From contig CAJXWQ010000003.1 of NCBI GenBank assembly GCA_913062605.1, positions 62,001 through 126,000 of the forward strand: a DNA stretch of 64,000 nt, written 5' to 3'. Each line of letters opens with the position of its first letter. Position 1 is the stretch's first letter. Below, one piece after another: positions 35,705 through 42,357 of the stretch. This DNA comes from an uncultured Cellvibrionales bacterium. Lineage in GTDB: Bacteria; Pseudomonadota; Gammaproteobacteria; Pseudomonadales; Porticoccaceae. A model generated the notes under the pieces. That model saw only the letters and a list, made by a program, of their open reading frames with translations. It did no database searches and was not told the origin of the DNA. The position numbers and the translations under genes are program-made.

Positions 35705-36146
35705 TGTGCTTTTCTCCTCGTCAGAGATGGTGTCTCTGGTATCAATAAAAATACATGCCACGTAGCAAACTGAGTTGAATGGCAGGTGGCACAGTGAATT
35801 TAATAATTTGTGCTGGTAACCGACTTGATCCAAGTCATCGTTAATTTCAACCATATTGGCTTGTGTGGAGAAGACTACTACCAAAGAGGTAGGTGTAAAT
35901 TAATATAAATATATAAAAAACAATTGCTTGGAGTATTTCTGTGTGGGTTGATTAGAGGGTGGGTGGTGAGCAATTATTTGGTAGTACTTCTTAAAAACTG
36001 GTGGTTGAGTTGATGTTTTCTGTAACTGTTGATGTACGTCAATTGAAAAAGATCAGGTTGGCAGCAGTATTTACTCAAGACCCTTTTTTATGAGAGGTGG
36101 TGTTTTTATCATCCTCTCCTTAATCGCAAGTTGCGAGGTGTGCGCC
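35705..36146. other. Divergent intergenic region narK-like gene / uspA
   Basis: No gene in 442 bp. It holds the FNR-like box at 36029-36042. It also has a weaker one on the minus strand at 35825-35838 (ATGAC-TTGG-ATCAA, one perfect half) about 120 nt before the transporter start. Confidence 0.5.
36029..36042. promoter_or_regulatory. FNR/Anr-like box upstream of uspA
   Basis: TTGAT-GTAC-GTCAA matches the FNR-family consensus at 9 of 10 fixed bases, about 105 nt before the universal stress protein start. Anr-regulated usp genes are well known in pseudomonads. Confidence 0.6.
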
Positions 36147-36578
36147 ATGAAAACTATTTTTGCTGCTATTGACCTGGATTCTAATGTAGAAAATATTCTT
36201 GATGCAGCCAAAGAGTTAGCTAGGGTTTTTGATTCCGAATTGATACTGGCCACGGTGGAAAAAGAACTACCGGGTACAGAGGGTGCTGAAGATGACTCGG
36301 TCAAAGATGAACTCACCGATGCTTATGGTGATGATGTCCACGAGCTTCATACGCTGGCCAAAAATGTTGCCGCAGAAGGCATCGATTGCCGGGCCGTTAT
36401 TTTGGAGGGCACCACAGCCGGCCAGATAGTTCATGCGGCGGATGAACTGAATGCTGATTTAATTGTTATTGGTAATCATGGACATAGTCCCATCTACGAC
36501 ACCCTGGTTGGCGGGGCGGCGCCCGGTGTTGTTCACCTAGCCAAACAGAAAGTATTGTTGGTACCTGTTGAAGACTGA
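36147..36578 (+). CDS. Universal stress protein (UspA family)
   Basis: A 143-residue cytoplasmic USP-fold protein. The start at 36147 (MKTIFAAIDLDSN) follows GCGAGGTG. The ATP-binding loop appears as VIGNHGHSPIYDTLVGG, close to the G-2x-G-9x-G(S/T) motif, with PGVVHLAKQKVLLV at the end. The FNR-like box upstream suggests induction without oxygen, which suits its place among nitrate-respiration genes. Confidence 0.88.
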   Translation: MKTIFAAIDLDSNVENILDAAKELARVFDSELILATVEKELPGTEGAEDDSVKDELTDAYGDDVHELHTLAKNVAAEGIDCRAVILEGTTAGQIVHAADELNADLIVIGNHGHSPIYDTLVGGAAPGVVHLAKQKVLLVPVED

Positions 36579-36599
36579 TTCATGACCCTACACAGTTTG

Positions 36600-36630
36600 C
36601 GCCCGGATATTTCTGGGCGTTCATTTTTTT
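36600..36630 (+). terminator. Rho-independent terminator after uspA
   Basis: CGCCC/GGGCG stem with a 10-nt loop, followed by TTC-A and seven Ts. It separates uspA from ubiU. Confidence 0.75.
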
Positions 36631-36650
36631 ATTCCTGAATGGACGTTGCC

Positions 36651-37646
36651 ATGGAACTTATTTGTCCAGCTGGCAGTTTGCCGGCCTTAAAAGCTGCCGT
36701 GGATAACGGTGCCGATGCGGTTTATATCGGTTTAAAAGATGATACTAATGCTCGGCATTTCGCTGGCTTGAATTTTAATGACCGAAAAGCGGTAAAGGCA
36801 CTGGAGTATGTCCGTGCCCACAATGTGAAGTTATTTGTAGCGATCAATACCTACCCACAACCTCATAGTTGGTCTCGCTGGAAGGATGCTGTGGACCAGG
36901 CAGCTGATCTACAGGCCGATGCACTCATTATTGCTGATATGGGGGTGCTCGATTACGCTCGAGAGCGATATCCAGATCTTAATCTTCACCTCTCTGTTCA
37001 GGGCTCTGCCACCAACATAGATGCGTTGGCATTCTATAAAAAAACCTTTGGTATCAAACGAGCGGTGCTACCTAGAGTGTTATCACTGGCTCAGGTAAAA
37101 CAGGTAGCAGCTAATAGTCCGGTGGATTTGGAAGTTTTTGGCTTTGGGAGCCTTTGTATCATGGCTGAAGGGCGCTGCCATTTATCCTCTTATGTTACCC
37201 CTGAGTCACCTAACACCTGTGGTGCATGCTCTCCAGCCAGTGCCGTTCGCTGGGAAGAGACCGAGAAAGGCCGGGAGTCCCGGTTGAATGATGTGCTTAT
37301 CGACCGGTTCAGCGAGGGTGAAAATGCGGGTTATCCGACACTTTGTAAAGGTCGTTTTCAGGTAGAAGGGCAGACCTACAATGCACTGGAAGAACCCACT
37401 AGCCTTAATACCCTGCAACTGATCCCCCAATTAGATGAGATTGGCGTCAAGGCCATAAAAATAGAAGGGCGACAGCGGAGCCCAGCCTACGTGGAACAGG
37501 TGGTCAGGGTTTGGCGTGAAGCACTCGATAACTACAAAAAAACAGGCAGCAATTTTGCTCCAAGAGGGGAGTGGCTTGATGCGCTGGCTAATGTGTCTGA
37601 AGGAAGCCAGACAACACTGGGCGCCTATTCCCGGCCCTGGCAATAA
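36651..37646 (+). CDS. ubiU: Oxygen-independent ubiquinone hydroxylation protein UbiU
   Basis: A 331-residue peptidase-U32-family protein that with UbiV forms the Fe-S hydroxylase system for ubiquinone synthesis without oxygen. The start at 36651 (MELICPAG) gives exactly the length of E. coli UbiU (YhbU); an ATG 12 nt earlier is in frame. The family opening ADAVYIGLKDDTNARHFAGL is present. Candidate [4Fe-4S] cysteines lie in SLCIMAEGRC, NTCGAC and TLCKG. ubiV follows at 84 nt, and ubiT is at 41.1 kb. Confidence 0.93.
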   Translation: MELICPAGSLPALKAAVDNGADAVYIGLKDDTNARHFAGLNFNDRKAVKALEYVRAHNVKLFVAINTYPQPHSWSRWKDAVDQAADLQADALIIADMGVLDYARERYPDLNLHLSVQGSATNIDALAFYKKTFGIKRAVLPRVLSLAQVKQVAANSPVDLEVFGFGSLCIMAEGRCHLSSYVTPESPNTCGACSPASAVRWEETEKGRESRLNDVLIDRFSEGENAGYPTLCKGRFQVEGQTYNALEEPTSLNTLQLIPQLDEIGVKAIKIEGRQRSPAYVEQVVRVWREALDNYKKTGSNFAPRGEWLDALANVSEGSQTTLGAYSRPWQ

Positions 37647-37730
37647 CCGACTCATACTTCAGTCAGTCATGTTCCTCTCCGTCACGCGCCCTCAGTCACA
37701 CACCCTAAGTCACAAAAAAAGAGCACACCG

Positions 37731-38627
37731 ATGAAATTATCACTGGGTCCGATTCTCTACTACTGGCCACACCAAAAGGTGGCTGATTTTTACCAGCAGG
37801 CGATTCAATCTCCCGCAGATATTATCTACCTAGGTGAGACCATTTGCTCAAAACGTCAGGAGCTCCGTACACCCGATTGGCTTGAACTGGCCGCAGAGCT
37901 GCTGGAGTCAGGTAAGGAGGTGGTGCTCTCTACCCTAGCATTGATTGAAGCCCGTTCAGAGCTGTCCAGCCTGCGTAAAATTTGTGACAACAGCGGCTGC
38001 CTGATTGAAGCCAACGACATAGCAGCGGTGGAATTACTGTCAGAAAAGAAACTGCCCTTCGTGGCCGGAACGTCCATCAATATCTACAATGCCCATACAT
38101 TACAGATTCTTCATAAGGCGGGATTACAACGATGGGTGATGCCGGTCGAGCTGAACCGTACCACCCTGAAAAATATCCTGACTGATGCACAAAAAATGGG
38201 TTTTGCAGATAAGATAGAAACTGAAATCTTCAGTTATGGGCGACTGCCACTGGCCTATTCGGCTCGTTGTTTTACTGCCCGGGCCAAAGACCTGCCGAAA
38301 GATGACTGTCAGCTAAAGTGCATAGATTATCCCGATGGTATTCCTCTCCATACTCAGGAAAATCAGTCACTGTTTACTATCAATGGTATCCAGACCCAGT
38401 CGGGACAAATTTACAATCTCCTCGATGAGTATTCCACCATGGCGGAGATAGGTGTGGATATTATGCGGATTAGTCCTAAGAGTACTGGTACGTTTGAGGT
38501 GATTGAGCAATTTAACCGGGCCATCAGTGGGGAAGGAGCCACAGCTCAGCTGATTGCGAGCGATCTCAAAAATGAGGAGTTTTGCAATGGTTACTGGTAT
38601 GGCCTGCCTGGCATGGAAGCTACTTAG
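37731..38627 (+). CDS. ubiV: Oxygen-independent ubiquinone hydroxylation protein UbiV
   Basis: The 298-residue U32-family partner of UbiU. It begins [11 protein letters not shown] and has ETICSKRQE (first cluster cysteine), [26 protein letters not shown] and DDCQLKC, giving the four Cys expected for its [4Fe-4S] cluster (one plus three). The end [12 protein letters not shown] is typical of UbiV. It is co-directional with ubiU and is followed by an accessory islet rather than by ubiT. Confidence 0.93.
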   Translation: MKLSLGPILYYWPHQKVADFYQQAIQSPADIIYLGETICSKRQELRTPDWLELAAELLESGKEVVLSTLALIEARSELSSLRKICDNSGCLIEANDIAAVELLSEKKLPFVAGTSINIYNAHTLQILHKAGLQRWVMPVELNRTTLKNILTDAQKMGFADKIETEIFSYGRLPLAYSARCFTARAKDLPKDDCQLKCIDYPDGIPLHTQENQSLFTINGIQTQSGQIYNLLDEYSTMAEIGVDIMRISPKSTGTFEVIEQFNRAISGEGATAQLIASDLKNEEFCNGYWYGLPGMEAT

Positions 38628-38692
38628 GTTATTGTCTATTGATCTCTGTGTGACTTGAAGGCGGACTGTTTTAAGCGTGTCTTTTAGGGGAG

Positions 38693-38944
38693 TTACAGGG
38701 CTAAGAGTTCACTGACTGATAGGTCAAATGCTCGCGCAATTCTATAAAGATTGGCGAGGGTGATATTCTCAGTTTCTCCACTTTCTATGCGTTGGTACTG
38801 GCGTAGAGATAAACCTAGCGTCTGCATATCTTCCTGAGTAAAACCCTTTTGGTGTCGCAGGGACAGAATACGTTTCCTTAGCTGTTGACTGAACTTCTGA
38901 AAGTCACTGTAGAGGGGGGTGCCCGGTTCAATACTGCGTTTCAT
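38693..38944 (-). CDS. Small XRE-family regulator (module 1)
   Basis: An 83-residue protein made almost only of an XRE/Cro-type helix-turn-helix (about 22-80): LRKRILSLRHQKGFTQEDM, LSLRQYQRIESGETENIT and ALYRIARAFDLSV-like end NLYRIARAFDLSVSELL. It is divergent from a small gene at 39037 whose product resembles that at 40153, itself divergent from another XRE gene. The shared gap contains palindromes. A repressor of the divergent small gene is the likely role. Confidence 0.82.
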   Translation of the reverse strand: MKRSIEPGTPLYSDFQKFSQQLRKRILSLRHQKGFTQEDMQTLGLSLRQYQRIESGETENITLANLYRIARAFDLSVSELLAL

Positions 38945-38966
38945 TTCAATATACTCATTCTAGACA

Positions 38967-39014
38967 CGCCATTAATGTCATGTTTTAATTGTTATGACAA
39001 CGCCATATATGGCG
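38967..39014. promoter_or_regulatory. Operator palindromes of module 1
   Basis: CGCCATATATGGCG (39001-39014) is a perfect 14-bp palindrome. CGCCATTAATGTCA (38967-38980) is a degenerate copy. TGTCAT (38976-38981) and ATGACA (38994-38999) form another inverted pair between them. All lie in the divergent gap of the XRE gene and the small gene. Confidence 0.6.
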
Positions 39015-39036
39015 TATTGGGCAGGGAGGGGTGCGA

Positions 39037-39288
39037 ATGTCGCAGACAAAGCTCGACCAACAGACGAGTCAAAATAGGTGCTCACAGGAGCAGTTAATTC
39101 AGCTCTACGATGAATTGGCTGAGGTGGTAGCACTTAATAGCTTCTTGTACGACGCCTTTATGAGCCTTGCTGGTGATGAGCAAATTGGTATCGAACCCAA
39201 CACGACTATTGGCTTGTCCGTTATATGTCGTTGGTTGAAGCAACGGCAGACAGGCTTGAAGGAACGCTTAAAAATTCTTGTGGAGTAA
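39037..39288 (+). CDS. Small protein of module 1, unknown function
   Basis: An 83-residue soluble, mostly helical protein with no family I recognise. I start it at the ATG at 39037, which has GGGAGGGG upstream. From residue 24 or so, YDELAEVVALNSFLYDAF and the region ICRWLKQRQTGLKERLKIL align with CDELGELRALESFLGEAI and LCRELNRRTEALRLDIY of the protein at 40153, so they are paralogues. It is divergent from an XRE regulator and lies 5 nt before a second unknown gene. Confidence 0.65.
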   Translation: MSQTKLDQQTSQNRCSQEQLIQLYDELAEVVALNSFLYDAFMSLAGDEQIGIEPNTTIGLSVICRWLKQRQTGLKERLKILVE

Positions 39289-39293
39289 GAAGA

Positions 39294-39638
39294 ATGGTGT
39301 GGCAGGAGGCTAGGAGTAGAGCAGGGTTGAAAGGGGTGTGTGGGATAGAAAGTAGAACCCCACATTATACGTTAATGTATCAAATCTGGATGAGGCCTGG
39401 GTTGGAGGCCAATCTAGATAACGTGTGGCGTCATCAGGAGGCGCAATTATGCGAAGTAGGTGTCGTTGATAGCTGGGTGAGTATCTATGACGGGGGGCGC
39501 TGTGAGGCTTTTTTAGTATGGCAGACCAGATCTCATTGGGAGGAGGCAAGTCCATTCTGTAACTTGTTCGAAGAGATCTGTCAGCAACTGGGACACGCAA
39601 TATTGGGTTGGTATTCGCCAGTGGCGGTTGTTGAGTAA
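39294..39638 (+). CDS. Hypothetical Trp-rich protein after module 1
   Basis: A 114-residue protein, started at 39294, with GGAG 8 nt upstream overlapping the end of the preceding gene, so the two are probably co-translated. Strand-like segments YTLMYQIWMRPG and VDSWVSIYDGGRCEAFLVW alternate with helices, faintly like a ferredoxin-fold monooxygenase-type barrel. This is only an impression of pattern. No export signal. Function unknown; a unit with the small protein of module 1 is suggested by spacing. Confidence 0.55.
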   Translation: MVWQEARSRAGLKGVCGIESRTPHYTLMYQIWMRPGLEANLDNVWRHQEAQLCEVGVVDSWVSIYDGGRCEAFLVWQTRSHWEEASPFCNLFEEICQQLGHAILGWYSPVAVVE

Positions 39639-39646
39639 AAGAGCCC

Positions 39647-40057
39647 CTAGCATTTGTCGGTATTCGGTCCTGTTACCTCATCGTTCACTTTATTTGTTAG
39701 ACCCTCTAACATCCTACATGCCATTTCCAGTTGTTCATGGCTTAGCTTGCTGGCTATGTGTATTAGCTTGGCTATATCCGGTGACTGTATTTGATAAGCA
39801 GCAATAGGTTCAGCTACTTGAACCGCAGTTGTTTCTGAATCCATCCATCCTTCAGGTTTTTGGAAAGCTTGTTCTAGCATGCGGGCTAAGCGTTCACCTA
39901 CTGATCGTACCTTTCCTGAGGGCAGTTGAGAGTTATTGAGGATTTGATTGATGTAGGCGGCATTGGTCCCTGTTCTGCGAGCCAGTTCTGCTTGGTTTCC
40001 ACCCACTTCAATGAGTAGCGCTTGTAGATTGTGATATCGAACATCCTGAATTTTCAT
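39647..40057 (-). CDS. Phage-repressor-like XRE regulator (module 2)
   Basis: A 136-residue protein, started at 40057 behind an excellent GGAGG site (an in-frame extension to 40126 covers the operator and is rejected). The helix-turn-helix spans about 10-60: NLQALLIEVGGNQAELARR, TGTNAAYINQILNN and VRSVGERLARMLEQAF, with KPEGWMD, a phrase common in phage CI-like repressors. There is no S24 autocleavage domain. It is divergent from the module 2 small gene across an operator with three half-sites. Confidence 0.82.
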   Translation of the reverse strand: MKIQDVRYHNLQALLIEVGGNQAELARRTGTNAAYINQILNNSQLPSGKVRSVGERLARMLEQAFQKPEGWMDSETTAVQVAEPIAAYQIQSPDIAKLIHIASKLSHEQLEMACRMLEGLTNKVNDEVTGPNTDKC

Positions 40058-40115
40058 TGCTATGGCCTCCTGTCCATGTTGTGTAAGTTTAGCTTGAAGA
40101 TAAATAGCGTAAAGG

Positions 40116-40138
40116 TGTATATTCATACAGTAGTGTAT
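40116..40138. promoter_or_regulatory. Triple half-site operator of module 2
   Basis: TGTAT, ATACA and TGTAT follow one another with exactly 4-nt spacers (attc, gtag). Each adjacent pair is therefore a perfect inverted repeat with 5-bp arms. It sits in the 95-bp divergent gap, 14 nt before the small gene's start. Confidence 0.65.
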
Positions 40139-40152
40139 CAGGGAAGAAGGTT

Positions 40153-40407
40153 ATGTCGGCACAGTATGAAAATCAGGATCAGCAAGACCAGTTATCCAAA
40201 CTGGTGAGATGGTGCGATGAGCTGGGTGAATTGAGAGCACTTGAAAGCTTTCTTGGTGAAGCGATTAGTCAGATTGCCGCTGGGGGTGGTTTTCTGGAGG
40301 TCAATGATTGTGCTCATGGCGTGCATTTATTATGTCGAGAATTAAACAGGAGGACGGAGGCTTTACGGCTGGATATATACAGTGAGTGTACCCGCCTAAG
40401 GAATTAA
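40153..40407 (+). CDS. Small protein of module 2, paralogue of the 39037 product
   Basis: An 84-residue soluble, acidic-to-helical protein of unknown function, with GAAGG before the ATG. It shares with the 39037 product the pattern (Y/C)DELxE, ALxSFL, (I/L)CRxL and a basic heptad-like C-terminal helix. Both genes are divergent from XRE regulators. The conserved DEL-ALxSFL helix and the terminal helix suggest a small binding protein. I know no family for it. Confidence 0.62.
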   Translation: MSAQYENQDQQDQLSKLVRWCDELGELRALESFLGEAISQIAAGGGFLEVNDCAHGVHLLCRELNRRTEALRLDIYSECTRLRN

Positions 40408-40495
40408 TTCAGCAGCTAAAAATTATTGCAAAGAAGTATAAGCCATAATATTTGTTGGTGTACCGTTAGATCCATTGACCGGTATGGGGTATTAA

Positions 40496-40546
40496 ATGAG
40501 AAAAGCATATACTTATATTTTTGATGGCGTATTTCTGTATGTTTGA
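40496..40546 (+). CDS. Possible 16-residue leader peptide
   Basis: ATG at 40496 has GGGGT 6 nt upstream, the only good ribosome site here. It codes MRKAYTYIFDGVFLYV and stops at 40546, overlapping the start of the membrane-protein frame, which has no site of its own. It could be a coupling leader, or the sign of a frameshift at the start of that gene. Confidence 0.3.
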   Translation: MRKAYTYIFDGVFLYV

Positions 40547-40976
40547 TGCCGCTCCACGAACACTTAAATCCCTAGCTGCATTTGTCTGGTATAGCGGTAT
40601 CGTTGTCCTTTTTATTAAAAGCACTAGCCTATTATTGGCCGCGAAAAAAATCCATCCAGATGAAAACTGGGTATGGCTGGCAGCTTTCTGTGGGGTAGTA
40701 CTTGGTGTTATTAAGGCAAAATATTTGTTCAGACGACTGTGTTTGAAAAACCTAAAAAGAATCGATACCTTGGTAGACCCTAAGCTTTGGCACTTCTACC
40801 GGATACACTTTTATATCTTTTTATTTACCATGGTGACGTTGGGATCCTTGTTGTCCAGGTCAGCATTAGCTCAGGGTAACTATTCGATGCTTCTTGTTAT
40901 GGCATTCGTTGAGTTGTCTGTCGGGATAGCATTGCTTGGAAGTTCACATTGTTTTTGGGAAAAAACAGAAAATTGA
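40524..40976 (+). CDS. Small membrane protein, unknown function
   Basis: A 150-residue protein with about four hydrophobic segments: around residues 18-36, 48-66, 93-113 and 121-138, with basic loops between the second and third (KAKYLFRRLCLKNLKR). No family recognised. The start is uncertain (40524 or 40539); neither has a ribosome site, and a small leader frame overlaps it. It ends the islet between ubiV and ubiT. Its surroundings are AT-rich compared with the flanking respiratory genes. Confidence 0.55.
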   Translation: MAYFCMFDAAPRTLKSLAAFVWYSGIVVLFIKSTSLLLAAKKIHPDENWVWLAAFCGVVLGVIKAKYLFRRLCLKNLKRIDTLVDPKLWHFYRIHFYIFLFTMVTLGSLLSRSALAQGNYSMLLVMAFVELSVGIALLGSSHCFWEKTEN

Positions 40977-41079
40977 GTTTTTATTAGAGAGTTATTAAAA
41001 GAATTAATTAGGTAATACTTTTTAAAATATCTTACTTTTCTAGTTTTATACAGGTGCCAGAAATTGAAAAAATATAAGT

Positions 41080-41577
41080 TTAAATAGCCGCGGCCAGTTT
41101 TCCTGCGCCGGATAAAGTTTGTTGCAATACCGAAGGCAGTGCATCTAGTTCAACACTATCCAGTAGGTTTTTTACTTCCAGTCCGAGTTCGGTATCCCCT
41201 TCAATGCTTAGCTCTCTACGGAAAAATAGGGTGTCAGGGTCTTCCTGGCGTGAGGCAAGTAGTACAAAAGCTCTGGCTTTACCACTGATAGTAGCATCTG
41301 AGGGACCATTTAAAGGCTGTATGATTACTTGATTATTTTGGTAGCTGAGTCGCCAGCCGATGCCTGCGTCTTCTACTGAAATTTTTAGTACTCGATCTGT
41401 AAGGAATTCCAGATCTCCATCAGCGATGGGTTCTAACAAAAACTGTTTTAGTAATCGCTCCAGAAGAAATTTTTGTGGAGAAAATGGAGCCAATCGAAGC
41501 GCAGAAAACAGGATGGGTTCCATGCGGCGGAGCAGCTGGGCGGGAAGTGTTGTTGTCACAGGTAAATTCTTTTCCAA
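41080..41577 (-). CDS. ubiT: Anaerobic ubiquinone biosynthesis accessory factor UbiT (SCP2 domain)
   Basis: A 165-residue SCP2-domain lipid-binding protein required with UbiU and UbiV for oxygen-independent ubiquinone synthesis. The N-terminal segment (LLRRMEPILFSALRLAPF) precedes the SCP2 fold, which has ISVEDAGIGWRLSYQNN and ATISGKARAFVLLASRQEDPD, then RRELSIEGDTELGLEVKNLLD in part. It starts at a TTG at 41577 with GGAG 8 nt upstream. It lies 29 nt after narL, so the nitrate-responsive regulator and quinone synthesis are likely co-transcribed. Confidence 0.9.
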   Translation of the reverse strand: MEKNLPVTTTLPAQLLRRMEPILFSALRLAPFSPQKFLLERLLKQFLLEPIADGDLEFLTDRVLKISVEDAGIGWRLSYQNNQVIIQPLNGPSDATISGKARAFVLLASRQEDPDTLFFRRELSIEGDTELGLEVKNLLDSVELDALPSVLQQTLSGAGKLAAAI

Positions 41578-41606
41578 AAGATGTTCTCCAGAAAATTCTA
41601 CAGGTA

Positions 41607-42257
41607 TTATTTTACCCGGTTTTCAACAGCCCAAACGGCGGCTTCAACTCGTGAGCGAAGGCCCAGTTTTTTCAACAGATGTTTGACATGTACTTTTACA
41701 GTGGCTTCGACAATATTCAATTGGCGACCAATCATTTTGTTGCTGAGACCTTCTGCAATCATTTTCAAAATTTCTTTCTCACGCCTGGTCAGTGAGTTAT
41801 AGCCACCCCCTTTGTCTTTGCTGGAGCTGTCACGAAACGCTTTGGCGAGCACTTCAGTAAGATCTTCAGATAAAACCATCTTGCCTGAGCAAGCTTCTCG
41901 AATTCTATCGGCCAACCGTTCAGGCTCCATATCTTTTAGTAAGTAGCCATCAGCGCCTGCCTTAAGCGCGGCAACTACATCGCTGGTATCATCGGAGACA
42001 GTAAAAACGACAATTCGGCAGTTGATGCCAACATCACGCATGCCCTGAAGGGTTTCGATGCCGTCCATGCCTTTCATCGTGAGGTCCAGCAGGACTAAGT
42101 CTGCTTCTATTGCCTGTGCAAGAACAATGGCATCTGCCCCATTGCTTGCCTCGCCAACAACCTCCATATCATCTTCCAGTTCAACCAGTTGCCGTACACC
42201 TTTTCGTAACAGGGGGTGGTCATCAACCAGAATCAATTTGCTTGTGGTATCGCTCAC
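41607..42257 (-). CDS. narL: Nitrate/nitrite response regulator
   Basis: A 216-residue NarL/FixJ-type response regulator. The receiver domain has the acidic pair D12-D13, the phospho-acceptor D58 in VLLDLTMKG, and K108-type lysine in GYLLKDMEP. The LuxR-type DNA-binding domain spans about 148-210 (LTRREKEILKMIAEGLSNK). It is 100 nt downstream of narX on the same strand. Phosphorylated NarL is expected to activate the nar operon and narK genes in nitrate. Confidence 0.95.
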   Translation of the reverse strand: MSDTTSKLILVDDHPLLRKGVRQLVELEDDMEVVGEASNGADAIVLAQAIEADLVLLDLTMKGMDGIETLQGMRDVGINCRIVVFTVSDDTSDVVAALKAGADGYLLKDMEPERLADRIREACSGKMVLSEDLTEVLAKAFRDSSSKDKGGGYNSLTRREKEILKMIAEGLSNKMIGRQLNIVEATVKVHVKHLLKKLGLRSRVEAAVWAVENRVK

Positions 42258-42357
42258 GAAAGCCCTCTTTTACTAGGTTCTGCTTCAGTTTTTCAGCGTC
42301 AGGCAGTTTAAGGTTCTGCTGTCAGCCATGAATTGATCTCGCTCAGCTTTATCTATA

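Noticed and set aside
35705-35884. 60-residue extension of the NarK/NasA transporter
   Set aside because: It crosses the promoter region, and the ATG at 35704 has a clear GGAG site.
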